NCBI RefSeq assembly: GCF_026191115.1
Contig: NZ_JAPHOT010000001.1
Location: 2,051,501-2,115,500 of the forward strand
Source of the DNA: Legionella sp. PATHC035
Lineage (GTDB): Bacteria > Pseudomonadota > Gammaproteobacteria > Legionellales > Legionellaceae
Direction of reading: 5' to 3'
Length of the DNA: 64,000 nucleotides
Shown: positions 8,886 to 17,825 of the stretch, piece after piece
Position numbering within the stretch: the first letter of the stretch is position 1
How the letters are laid out: every line of letters begins with the position of its first letter
The notes under the pieces: model-generated
What the model saw: the letters and a program-made list of their open reading frames with translations, nothing else
What the model was told of the DNA's origin: nothing
Databases searched by the model: none
Translations under genes and position numbers: made by a program

Positions 8886-10259
8886 ATGGACTTGTTTCGT
8901 AAAAAAGAGATCAATGCTTCATTGGAGGGGGAATCCCAGCTGACTCAATGTCTAACAGCTTTTGATCTCACTCTTTTAGGCATTGGGGCGATTATCGGTG
9001 CTGGTATTTTTATTTTGACCGGAATTGTTGCGGCAAGAGATGCTGGACCCGCGGTTATTTTTTCTTATGTACTGGCTGGGTTTGCTTGTATCTTTTCAGC
9101 TTTATCCTACGCGGAGCTGGCTGCATCTATAGGTGGGTGTGGCAGTGCTTATGGATATGCTTATGCCGGTTTTGGTGAGTTAATGGCCTGGATTGTGGGT
9201 TGGGACTTGTTGTTGGAATATGCCATTTCTGTTTCCGCAGTATCTGTCGGTTGGAGCAGTTATGCAAATGATTTCCTGATGGCGGTGAAAATAAATCTCC
9301 CCAAAATATTTTTGCATGGTCCTGCAGATGGGGGGATCTTTAATTTATTAGCTTGCATGATTATTGCGACTTTAACCGCTTTATTAATTTGGGGGGTTAA
9401 ATCAAGCTCCAGAGTCAATAATATTATGGTCATGATCAAACTTTTTGTGGTTCTTCTGTTTATTGTGATCGCCGCAGGAGAAGTCCACCCGGCCAATTGG
9501 TCACCATTTTTACCTTTTGGCTGGGAGGGCGTAATTAAAGGTGCCTCATTAATATTTTTTGCCTATATTGGATTTGACGCGGTATCGACAGCTGCTGAAG
9601 AAGCAATCAACCCCCAGCGTGATTTGCCCATAGGAATAATCGGTTCATTATTCATTTGTACCATTTTATATATTATCGTTTCCGGATTACTCACAGGAAT
9701 TGCGCACTACAGTACACTTAATGTTGCATCTCCGATTAGTCATGCTTTATTAGTTTTAGGTTATAAATCCTTAGCCAGTCTGATCAGTGTTGGTGCTATA
9801 GCAGGATTGACTACGGTCATGTTGGTATTATTTTATGGTTTAACACGCGTCATGTTAGCAATGACGCGTGATGGTTTATTACCTAAGTTTTTTTCCAAAA
9901 CCAATCCATCGACTCATACTCCCATACGAATTATTTTATTGTGTGGTGTTTTAATGGCATCACTGGCTGCCTTTATTCCTATGGATATTTTGGCTGAGCT
10001 GGTGAATGTAGGTACGTTATTCGCATTTTTTATAGTCTGTGCCGGGGTATTGTTTTTACGCTATAAAAAGCCAGAAATGCACCGCCCGTTCAAGACTCCC
10101 GGGATGCCCTATGTGCCTATTTTAGGGATGGCAACCTGTTTTTATTTAATCATTCATTTGCCCTCAATTACCCTAATCCGTTTTGTGATTTGGATGGTGG
10201 TTGGTTTGCTAATTTATTTTTCCTTTAGTTACAGCCATAGCGCTTTGAGAAAAAAATAG
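8886..10259 (+). CDS. APC-superfamily amino acid permease
   Basis: 457 aa with about 12 transmembrane segments. The TM1 unwound-helix motif GIGAIIGAGIFILTGI and the TM6 region FFAYIGFDAVSTAAEEAINPQRDLPIGI are characteristic of the cationic-amino-acid/YfnA branch. Predicted proton-coupled uptake of amino acids, which fits the amino-acid-based metabolism of Legionella; the substrate is unassigned. The TTTTGATTTGGC region and a TATATAG-like -10 lie about 40 bp upstream. Confidence 0.85.
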   Translation: MDLFRKKEINASLEGESQLTQCLTAFDLTLLGIGAIIGAGIFILTGIVAARDAGPAVIFSYVLAGFACIFSALSYAELAASIGGCGSAYGYAYAGFGELMAWIVGWDLLLEYAISVSAVSVGWSSYANDFLMAVKINLPKIFLHGPADGGIFNLLACMIIATLTALLIWGVKSSSRVNNIMVMIKLFVVLLFIVIAAGEVHPANWSPFLPFGWEGVIKGASLIFFAYIGFDAVSTAAEEAINPQRDLPIGIIGSLFICTILYIIVSGLLTGIAHYSTLNVASPISHALLVLGYKSLASLISVGAIAGLTTVMLVLFYGLTRVMLAMTRDGLLPKFFSKTNPSTHTPIRIILLCGVLMASLAAFIPMDILAELVNVGTLFAFFIVCAGVLFLRYKKPEMHRPFKTPGMPYVPILGMATCFYLIIHLPSITLIRFVIWMVVGLLIYFSFSYSHSALRKK

Positions 10260-10290
10260 GCGAATATTCCGGCTCGTTGCATCAGTTAAG

Positions 10291-10322
10291 AAATCCCCTC
10301 TCCCAGAAGTAGGAAAGAGGCG
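10291..10322. repeat. Short CCCCTCTCCC repeat, family C
   Basis: A fragment of the CCCTCTCCC...GGAGAGG dispersed repeat, sitting between two convergent transporter genes. Longer copies occur at 44689-44791 and 55463-55566. Confidence 0.5.
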
Positions 10323-10338
10323 TAGTCACCAGTTCTTC

Positions 10339-11325
10339 TCAGATGTGGCTTAATGTCAATGCAGCCGAGATTATTCCTGCTGCAGGAATTGTAATAAGCC
10401 AGGAAAAGAAAATTCTTTTGAGAACAGACCAATGGGTGCCAACGATTCCGTTAGTTAAACCTACTCCAGCAATTGCTCCGGTTACGGTATGGGTGGTGGA
10501 GACGGGAATTCCACATTGTGTCGCAATAAAAAGCGAAACGGCCGCGCCAGTTTCAGCAGCACAGCCCTTCATGGTATCCAGTTTGGTTATTTGGGTCCCC
10601 ATAGTCCGTACGATGCGCCATCCTCCTGCTAGTGTTCCAAGACTAATGGCTGCCTGGCATGAAATAACTACCCAACAAGGAACATAAAATGGACCTTGAA
10701 TCCATGCTGATGAAAACAGCAAGATAGAAATGATGCCCATGGTTTTTTGTCCGTCATTACTCCCATGGGTTAAGCTAAGTAGTGCAGAGGAACACAGCTG
10801 AAATCCTTTAAACAGCTTCAGTTCAGTTTTCTGTTTATGACGTAATAATCGATTAAAAAAATAGGTCATAAGCAGCGCAACGCATAATCCAAACGCCGGC
10901 GAAATAAAAATTCCTCCGACAACTTTGACAAATCCGGATATTTTTAGCGATGAAAATCCTCCTTTGGCTATTGCAGCACCAGCTAGCCCACCAATGAGTG
11001 CATGCGTTGAGCTTGATGGAAGTCCATAATACCAAGTGACAAGATTCCAAAAGATAGCGCCGACCAATGCGGCTAAAATAAAATGTGCATCGACGTAATC
11101 AGTATTAATTAGTCCCTCACCGATGGTTTTTGCTACGGTCAGATTAAACACTAAAAAAGCGATGAAATTGAAAAAAGCAGCCCATATTACGGCTTGTTTA
11201 GGGGTCAAAACTTTGGTAGTAACAATCGTCGCTATGGAATTTGCTGCATCATGGAAGCCATTGATAAAGTCAAAGGCATAAGCAATTATGATAACAAAAA
11301 GTGTGAATAAAATGGCCGAGTCCAT
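10339..11325 (-). CDS. pit: Inorganic phosphate transporter, PiT family
   Basis: 328 aa. The two PiT signature repeats are present: FDFINGFHDAANSIATIV in the N-terminal half and SLTHGSNDGQKTMGIISILL in the C-terminal half. Multiple membrane segments, and GGWRIVRTMGTQITKLDTMKGCAAE is typical of PitA-type carriers. It takes up metal-phosphate complexes across the inner membrane with proton symport. No phoU-like gene precedes it in this window. Convergent with the amino acid permease. Confidence 0.9.
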   Translation of the reverse strand: MDSAILFTLFVIIIAYAFDFINGFHDAANSIATIVTTKVLTPKQAVIWAAFFNFIAFLVFNLTVAKTIGEGLINTDYVDAHFILAALVGAIFWNLVTWYYGLPSSSTHALIGGLAGAAIAKGGFSSLKISGFVKVVGGIFISPAFGLCVALLMTYFFNRLLRHKQKTELKLFKGFQLCSSALLSLTHGSNDGQKTMGIISILLFSSAWIQGPFYVPCWVVISCQAAISLGTLAGGWRIVRTMGTQITKLDTMKGCAAETGAAVSLFIATQCGIPVSTTHTVTGAIAGVGLTNGIVGTHWSVLKRIFFSWLITIPAAGIISAALTLSHI

Positions 11326-11417
11326 ATCCCATAGTTCCTTGCGCCATAGCTCTATCTCGTTTAGTTTCTAGAATTTCAACCACTTAATTGCGGATTTTGC
11401 TCCGTCTCATCAGACTA

Positions 11418-12050
11418 TTATACATAGTAACTGCTTTTAGTCATTAATTTAGAAACAACACGCATTAACTGTTTCACGAGATAGGGAAGTTCAATACCCC
11501 CGGCCTTCAACGCAGTTGCTGCATGTTGTTCTTCATCCTCTTTCATTTGCCTGAGAATCGCATGCGATTTTTTATCGTGCTCGGGTAATTTATCCAAATG
11601 CCGTTGAAGATGAGAAGAGACTTGTCGCTCGGTTTCTGCAACAAAACCTAAGCTGATTTTATCTCCGGCTAAGCCCGCAACTGCCCCTAAAATCATCGAG
11701 CCGCCATACCAAAAAGGATTTAAGATGCTTGGTTTTGAATCCAATTCCACCAGTCGCTTTTCACACCAGGCCAAGTGATCGGTTTCTTCAGCCGCGGCAT
11801 CGTTCATTTGCTGTTTTATATGCGTTAGTTGTGCTGTAAGAGCCTGGCCTTGATAAAGTGCCTGAGCGCAAACTTCCCCCGCATGATTGACCCTCATAAG
11901 ACCGGCAATGTGTTTCTTTTCTTGTATCGAAAGCTTCGTGTCGTTAATTGGTTCTGCGGGTGAGGGGCGAGCACTCATTCTCTGTGCTGGAGGAAATAAA
12001 GTACGGAGTGCATTATCCACTTCAGCTATTAATGTATCAAGTGTGTTCAT
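11418..12050 (-). CDS. coq7: Coq7-type demethoxyubiquinone hydroxylase
   Basis: The start MNTLDTLIAEVDNAL at 12050 matches family length (210 aa); the frame stays open upstream to 12122, inside the neighbouring gene. The diiron ligands of the ferritin-like fold are in NHAGEVCAQALYQGQAL, AAEETDHLAWCEKRL and KEDEEQHAATAL. It hydroxylates the penultimate intermediate of ubiquinone biosynthesis. The 5' end lies just after the end of the preceding minus-strand gene (12091), so the two may be co-transcribed. Confidence 0.9.
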   Translation of the reverse strand: MNTLDTLIAEVDNALRTLFPPAQRMSARPSPAEPINDTKLSIQEKKHIAGLMRVNHAGEVCAQALYQGQALTAQLTHIKQQMNDAAAEETDHLAWCEKRLVELDSKPSILNPFWYGGSMILGAVAGLAGDKISLGFVAETERQVSSHLQRHLDKLPEHDKKSHAILRQMKEDEEQHAATALKAGGIELPYLVKQLMRVVSKLMTKSSYYV

Positions 12051-12090
12051 GGGAAGCATGGTTTTTACAAAAATTTTGGACTTTAACCTA

Positions 12091-13677
12091 TCATATCCTG
12101 AAGTCTGAGCTTCCTGCCACAATTTTTGGTTGCTCGGTAGGCTTTTCTGAGATACGTTTTCCGAAACTGCTTTTTAACATGTCACTCGAATTAGACTCTC
12201 CTAGTGGAACAAATTCATCATCATCTAGACTATTATTGGGACTGGGATCGGTTGTTCCCATATGGGCACTTACATTACTTGTTACAGGAATATCACTATC
12301 ATCAAAGGTCGTTACACCTAGATCCCTCTCAGGATAAATGGTTTTGCGACCGAGTGAATGTAGGACAACTAAAGACAAGGCTCCTGTCGCTAGAGAGAGA
12401 GTTGCTCCAGTAGCCGCGGCAATCGATACGCCTATTAATGAAAATAACTGGGCAAAGGGGTAGGCGAGAGTAGAGAGCATCGATAATGCTCCAGGCCCCA
12501 TAGCCGGCATAAGGGCTGCGACGATAGGTGGGGCAAATACGGCGAGAGTCGCTATTATTCCGCCAATAAAACATACTGAGGCCAACGCGCTGAGATATCC
12601 TAAAGCAGGATGGATTTTATGTGCTGCTTTAAAACTGGCCATCGGCGAGGTAATGGTTCTAAGCAGATAGTTTGCCCCTTTAAACAGCCCTTGTAGTCCG
12701 ATAGCGGTAAGCAACAGAACACTGCGTATGCCCTGGGTGATTGGATTGGTTGGCGCCCAAGAGAGGAGCTGGTTTTTTAAAAAGGAGCATGTTTCACTGA
12801 GCAAATTAAGTGGGAACTCAAGTGCAAGTGACAGTAAATTAGTTAATGGGCTGGTAATAAACTTGAACGTAATAAAATAAGCAATTTTAGAGCCTTTTGC
12901 CTGTGATGGCCAACCCATAAAATAGTGCCCAAAATGATAGTTATTACGTTCATATTCATTGACAAGAGGTAAAAAGGTATCCTGCCAGGCCTTTTTCAAA
13001 AAGGAGAAAAAGGAGGTTTGAGGGACTATTGGGGCCTCTTGAGCATGCAATTCTTTTGCCGAAGTGGTTACCGGAGCGACTAATTTATCTAAAAGTGCTT
13101 CAGGACTTGAATCGAAATCGGGGTCATCCTCAAGTAAATCGGCTAAAGTTTTGATGAGATGTCCCGTATGATAACCACAAGTAATGCCATCAAAAAATGA
13201 TTGCGTTCCCAAGCCATAGTATGTGGCTGATTGGTCAATTCCGAAATGGCTTAAGCTCACTGTTTGCCCACGTTCTGCAACTGGATTTATAGAATGAAAT
13301 ATAGCCCCAACGATGCTGACAATACTATTGTTTGGCGTAGGAACCGAAAAAAAACGCTCAGGATTGCTGTATTTGGAGTCATAAACTTTAGGCTGTGCTC
13401 CATTTGGGGGAAGATGCATGGTGACAATGTGGCGTTCGGTAGCTCCTTGGCCTTCCACTCCAAACAAGATATGTTTTGTAGTGAAATCCTCTTGTGTCTT
13501 AAGATATGCAAAAAATGTACTAAGTGATTCAACGGGTATTGAGTCATGTACAATAATCACATTATTACGGTGTTCTAGTGTCAGAGCTAACGGCGAAACA
13601 TTGGTTTCAATGCCAACTTTAGCTTTTTTATATAAAAACGGATAAGTAATATTACTAAGACGGAAATAGCCAACCAT
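12091..13677 (-). CDS. Candidate Dot/Icm effector with clan CE (Ulp1/YopJ-like) cysteine protease signature and hydrophobic C-terminal half
   Basis: 528 aa, not recognised by name. The N-terminal ~190 residues carry a clan CE-like pattern: H83 followed 17 residues later by D100 in VYDSK (as in Ulp1 H-x16-D-S), then Q159 and C167 in TQSFFDGITCG. Residues ~240-460 hold several hydrophobic or glycine-rich membrane segments. The last ~60 residues are polar, Ser/Asp/Glu-rich and resemble Dot/Icm secretion signals. A PmrA-box-like repeat precedes the gene (13723-13739). Clan CE enzymes in pathogens act as deubiquitinases, deSUMOylases or acetyltransferases; which applies here is inference. Confidence 0.6.
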   Translation of the reverse strand: MVGYFRLSNITYPFLYKKAKVGIETNVSPLALTLEHRNNVIIVHDSIPVESLSTFFAYLKTQEDFTTKHILFGVEGQGATERHIVTMHLPPNGAQPKVYDSKYSNPERFFSVPTPNNSIVSIVGAIFHSINPVAERGQTVSLSHFGIDQSATYYGLGTQSFFDGITCGYHTGHLIKTLADLLEDDPDFDSSPEALLDKLVAPVTTSAKELHAQEAPIVPQTSFFSFLKKAWQDTFLPLVNEYERNNYHFGHYFMGWPSQAKGSKIAYFITFKFITSPLTNLLSLALEFPLNLLSETCSFLKNQLLSWAPTNPITQGIRSVLLLTAIGLQGLFKGANYLLRTITSPMASFKAAHKIHPALGYLSALASVCFIGGIIATLAVFAPPIVAALMPAMGPGALSMLSTLAYPFAQLFSLIGVSIAAATGATLSLATGALSLVVLHSLGRKTIYPERDLGVTTFDDSDIPVTSNVSAHMGTTDPSPNNSLDDDEFVPLGESNSSDMLKSSFGKRISEKPTEQPKIVAGSSDFRI

Positions 13678-13705
13678 AATAATCTTCTCTTGTGTTACCC
13701 ATTTA

Positions 13706-13739
13706 ATTATAGATTATTTCGTATTAACGCAACCTTAAA
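13706..13739 (-). promoter_or_regulatory. PmrA-box-like tandem repeat and -10 upstream of the CE-clan candidate effector
   Basis: On the minus strand: TTTAAG (13739-13734), 5 nt, GTTAAT (13728-13723), 11 nt, then a perfect TATAAT (13711-13706), about 29 bp before the ATG. The known PmrA site is two YTTAAT-like half-sites 11 bp apart. No good -35 hexamer is present, as expected for an activator-dependent promoter. Confidence 0.5.
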
Positions 13740-13800
13740 TTCTTGCATAATACTCAGCGCTACATCAGATGACTCGGTTTAAAATTCATTGATAAAGTGG

Positions 13801-15858
13801 TTATTGTTGAATCCAATCTTGTACCGCTGTTATGGTTTCCTGATGCACCTGGAGAAATTGTTGGTAGAGGGTTTGAGGGTAAGTTTGCGGATGGCGTTGG
13901 AAATGTCGTTCCAAAGCTTCGCACGCATGACGCATGCGGATGGTGCCACAATAAAGGGCACTGCTTTTTATCTTATGGGTAATTTTATGAATTTCAATGA
14001 GATCTTGCTTTTCCCAAGCCTGGGTCGTTTTTATCAAATCTTTGACATTTTCTTCAATGAATAGAGGCATTATTTTTTTGAGTGCCGTTTCTGAGCCAAG
14101 ATTATTTATGCCGTGTGTCAAATCAAATAATGGATACTCATCAATTGGCAGCATGGATTCCAATTTTGTGGTCGGTAACTCGTTAGTTTGTATCGTGCTG
14201 TAACGCGCCAAAAATTCCTCCACCATGTTGCTTCGCAAGGGTTTAGTAATGACTCGATTCATCCCTGCTTGCAGACACTCATTTTCTACATCAGACACCG
14301 CATGGGCGGTCAAGCCAATGATCGGGGTTGGGGGTTGATTATTGCTTTGCTCATGCGCACGAAATTGTTTTGCTAGGTGGATCCCCGTCGTATCAGGCAG
14401 ACCAATATCAGTTAATACCCAATCAAAGGTATGGGATTGAAATAACTCCAGCGCTTTGCTCCCTGTAGATGCAGATAAAAATCGAATACCCAATTGTTGC
14501 AACAGATTCTCTAACATTTTTAATGCAATCGCATTATCTTCAATCAGCAATACAAGAGGTGAGTGACCTGCATTTGCTGAAGGATTTTTTTGCATGATGA
14601 GGGTGGATGGGGGCGGTTCAGGTTGATTGGCAGGTTTTTCCGCAAGATGTACGGGAATGGTCAGGGTAAACGTAGTTCCTGTATGGACGGTTGAGTCCAC
14701 ACGTATTTTTCCTTTTAGTAATTGAGTATAGCGTTTCACTATATGCAAACCCACACCATGACCTGAGTAAATCCCTTGATCGGTAGGCGTTGCACGATAA
14801 AAGCGTTTGAAAATCTTGTTTTTATCTTTAGGCTTAATGCCTGGTCCGGTATCTTTGACAAAAAACTCCAGGAATGTTTTTCCATGACTGTGCGACTTTG
14901 GCTTGACACCAATCTCAACAAAACCTTTTTCCGTAAATTTAACCGCATTCCCCAATAGATTTAATAAAATCCGATGAAGCTTTACCTCATCAGTAGCGAT
15001 CCATTCTGGGGTATTGATATCAATCGACACTATTAAGTTTAAATTTTTCAATGTTATGGTGGGAAACTCGAGATCGGTGATGCTGCGAATCAGATGATGA
15101 ACATTGCATACCGATTCATGAATTACATTTTCTTGTTGGCTGCCCGCAGCGATAATATCGAGTACTCCGTTAAGCAGTGCTAAGAGATGCTCTCCACTGA
15201 TATTAATCATGCGTGCATGTTCTTTTTCTTGGGTATTTTGAGCCTCTTGCTCCAGAATGCTCGACATACCAATAATCCCACTTAATGGGGTACGAATATC
15301 ATGACTCATATGACGAATGAATTCATCTTTAGCTCGGTTCGCTGCTTCTGCCTTGTCTTTAGCCTTCATGAGCTCCGTTTCGATTTTTTTTAGATAAGTG
15401 ATGTCGATGGTATTGCCAACTATGCCAACAATTTTTCCTGATTTATCTAACAAAGGTCTTTTAGTGGAAAGCAAAATGACTTCTTCGCCAGAGGGTAAAA
15501 TCGTTTTTTCTTCTCGGGACAATTCAACATTTTTTTCGATTACTTCCAGATCATTCGCTCGAAAAAGATCAGCCGTTTGTTTACTAAATAGCTCATAATC
15601 GGTTTTACCAATCACTTCATTTTCATTGCACTCCTTGATAAATTTCATATGGTGGAGGCTTTCAATACAACGTTGATTTATTCCCGACCATACTCCATTT
15701 AAATCTTTCCAATAAATGTCGCCAGGCAAGGCATCAAGAAGCTTTTTCAATTGAGTACATTGTGCTTCCAAATGATTGACTTTCTTTTGCAAGGTATTGA
15801 TTGTTTTTTCTAAATCGGCTACTAAATTCGTCGAGTTGGAGGTTTCTTTTTTTGCCAT
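13801..15858 (-). CDS. Hybrid sensor histidine kinase (PAS-HisKA-HATPase-REC-Hpt)
   Basis: 685 aa, no obvious transmembrane segment. Order: coiled coil ~15-42, PAS/PAC domain ~38-155, HisKA with phospho-His H186 in MSHDIRTPLSG, HATPase with N-box ~300-304 (NLLGN) and G-box DTGPG at 336-340, receiver domain ~434-555 with phospho-Asp D484 in TDIGLP, and a C-terminal Hpt with H628 in THKIKSSA. This is an ArcB/BarA-like four-step phosphorelay without membrane anchor, so a cytoplasmic signal is likely. Its final response regulator is not in the window. Confidence 0.92.
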   Translation of the reverse strand: MAKKETSNSTNLVADLEKTINTLQKKVNHLEAQCTQLKKLLDALPGDIYWKDLNGVWSGINQRCIESLHHMKFIKECNENEVIGKTDYELFSKQTADLFRANDLEVIEKNVELSREEKTILPSGEEVILLSTKRPLLDKSGKIVGIVGNTIDITYLKKIETELMKAKDKAEAANRAKDEFIRHMSHDIRTPLSGIIGMSSILEQEAQNTQEKEHARMINISGEHLLALLNGVLDIIAAGSQQENVIHESVCNVHHLIRSITDLEFPTITLKNLNLIVSIDINTPEWIATDEVKLHRILLNLLGNAVKFTEKGFVEIGVKPKSHSHGKTFLEFFVKDTGPGIKPKDKNKIFKRFYRATPTDQGIYSGHGVGLHIVKRYTQLLKGKIRVDSTVHTGTTFTLTIPVHLAEKPANQPEPPPSTLIMQKNPSANAGHSPLVLLIEDNAIALKMLENLLQQLGIRFLSASTGSKALELFQSHTFDWVLTDIGLPDTTGIHLAKQFRAHEQSNNQPPTPIIGLTAHAVSDVENECLQAGMNRVITKPLRSNMVEEFLARYSTIQTNELPTTKLESMLPIDEYPLFDLTHGINNLGSETALKKIMPLFIEENVKDLIKTTQAWEKQDLIEIHKITHKIKSSALYCGTIRMRHACEALERHFQRHPQTYPQTLYQQFLQVHQETITAVQDWIQQ

Positions 15859-16176
15859 CTTTTTCCATTATTAATAATAATTTTTAAATTTAGCGTCTAT
15901 CGGTCACCCAGTTCTAAAAAACACGAATTATCCTGTATTTTTGAGCTGGGTCAATCAAGTTAATTGAAATAGAAGTAACTTGTATTGTTAAGCATAGCAT
16001 AGATAAATCGTTCCCTAACTTTCTAATTGTTGTTAATTGGGGCGGGGTGCCGTGATTTTGCGCAAATCGATATGGGCGATGGATAGAATTCATATTGATT
16101 CAGCTGTGCTTAAAGTTGATGCTCTGTTTTATTTGTATTCTGTTATAATGGGCAAAGTTTAATTTTCGGTGACATT
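15859..16176. other. Intergenic region between divergent kinase and aminotransferase genes
   Basis: 318 bp. Holds the AT-rich upstream region of the kinase and, at 16144-16149, a perfect TATAAT 28 bp before the aminotransferase ATG; no convincing -35 at standard spacing. Nothing else recognised. Confidence 0.5.
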
Positions 16177-17748
16177 ATGTTAACTCCTGATGGACATTGT
16201 GCTAATAAAATTGAAAAAGTGATGCTGTTGGCGCTCTGGGCAAATACTTTAAGAGATGAAATTCAGACACAAGGTTCATCTGAAACAAAAAAATTAATCT
16301 TTGCCGGTCTTGGAAAACCAACCTATCCCATTAACTCACAGACTGTTGCTTCGTATCTTTCCTATTGGCAACGATTAGATGATTTAACTAAAAAATGGCG
16401 ATTAGAGCCTCATGAAGTGGATGAAGATATAGCGATTGATTATGGAGATCCTCGCGGAGACTATGCACCACGAAAATTAATGGCTGATATCATGTCGCGT
16501 TGGTACGCGACAGAAATTAAAGCAGAAAATGTTTTATTTACGGTGGGTGGAATTGGAGCACTGCGGGTATTATTTGAAACCTTTAATACGCATTTTGAGG
16601 ATGTGCCAGGATATCGAATTATTACCCCTTTCCCGTATTATAGTGCCTATTCAAACAATCCGTTGCATTGTTTACATCCTATTCATGTGATGGATGAGCC
16701 TGGATATAAACTCACAGCGCAAGCAGTGGCGGGGAGTATTCAAGAGGCGTATACCGCCGCAGAAATGGACCATGGCTGGCCCAAAGCTGTATTGATTTGC
16801 AATCCATCCAATCCTTTAGGAAATATCATTGATGAGGACGAGTTAATAAAAATTGCTGATGTTTTGCGCGATTATCCTGATTTGTACATCATTTTTGATG
16901 AAGCCTATACGGAGATGAGCTTTTTAGAAATGCCCTCTTTTTTAAAAATTGCCCCGGATCTGAAAGAACGGGTAATCATTTTACGGTCAGCAACGAAAGC
17001 CCTCTCCGCAGCGGGCGAACGTATGGCAGTTCTTTTAGTATTTGAATCCAGTTTGATGAATGAAATGCTTAATAAAAACATAAGCTATTTCATTCATGCG
17101 CCACGCTCAGCACAAGCAGCCTATGCCGAAACGATGGTTCATTTCGGGTCTGAGGAAAAAAAGAGCATTGCGACGTTCTACAAGAAAAAGGTCGATTATG
17201 TCGTTGACCGCTTGAAAGCTATGGGCGCTGCCATGCCCGATCCCTTATACCAGGTAGAAGCTACTTTTTATGTTCTTGCTGATTTTAGTGATATGTTCGG
17301 TTTGCCTTTACCCAAGGAAGCAGCGCGAGTTCTGCAGAAAACCGGGATGGTCAAAACAGATGAGGAATTGGCTTATTATTTGTTGTTCCAAGATAACCTG
17401 ATGATTACCCCTTTATCTTATTTTGGCTTGTCAAAACATGACGGGTTTATGCGCATTACGTGCAGTGGTCGAGAAAATGAATTGCTGGATTTAATGAATC
17501 GATTGGAGGGAAGGTTATTTGAGTCAAGAAAAAATAAAAAAGAGATGCTTCTCGAAAAAATAAACCAAAGACTTCCAGAGTTAGAAAAAATCGATACTCA
17601 TATGTTTGATTTGATTTGTGACAAGTTGCAAGCAGGAGCTATGGAAGAAGACACCTGTTTGAATTTAAAAGCAAAGAATCAAGCCCTAAGAAAAATTTAT
17701 GATACGATAATCGATTTCTTTGAAATCATGAAACAAGAAGTGTATTAA
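16177..17748 (+). CDS. PLP-dependent aminotransferase (fold type I, class I/II) with C-terminal extension
   Basis: 523 aa. Class I/II signatures: DYGDPRGDYAPRKLMADIM at ~88-106, NPSNPLG at 209-215, DEAY at 241-244, and the Schiff-base lysine K274 in RSATKALSAAGERM. The catalytic body ends near residue 450. The last ~70 residues are a charged helical extension (KNKKEMLLEKINQRLPELEKID...) not needed for the fold and unexplained. The substrate is unknown; the sequence feels closer to VioD/aspartate-type enzymes than to AspC, but this is weak. Confidence 0.75.
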   Translation: MLTPDGHCANKIEKVMLLALWANTLRDEIQTQGSSETKKLIFAGLGKPTYPINSQTVASYLSYWQRLDDLTKKWRLEPHEVDEDIAIDYGDPRGDYAPRKLMADIMSRWYATEIKAENVLFTVGGIGALRVLFETFNTHFEDVPGYRIITPFPYYSAYSNNPLHCLHPIHVMDEPGYKLTAQAVAGSIQEAYTAAEMDHGWPKAVLICNPSNPLGNIIDEDELIKIADVLRDYPDLYIIFDEAYTEMSFLEMPSFLKIAPDLKERVIILRSATKALSAAGERMAVLLVFESSLMNEMLNKNISYFIHAPRSAQAAYAETMVHFGSEEKKSIATFYKKKVDYVVDRLKAMGAAMPDPLYQVEATFYVLADFSDMFGLPLPKEAARVLQKTGMVKTDEELAYYLLFQDNLMITPLSYFGLSKHDGFMRITCSGRENELLDLMNRLEGRLFESRKNKKEMLLEKINQRLPELEKIDTHMFDLICDKLQAGAMEEDTCLNLKAKNQALRKIYDTIIDFFEIMKQEVY

Positions 17749-17825
17749 TCGAAGCGTTCAAAAGAAGCGGAAACTCTGATTATGGGAGCTCCGCTTATCG
17801 CGATCTTAGGATCTGAGTAGGACAA

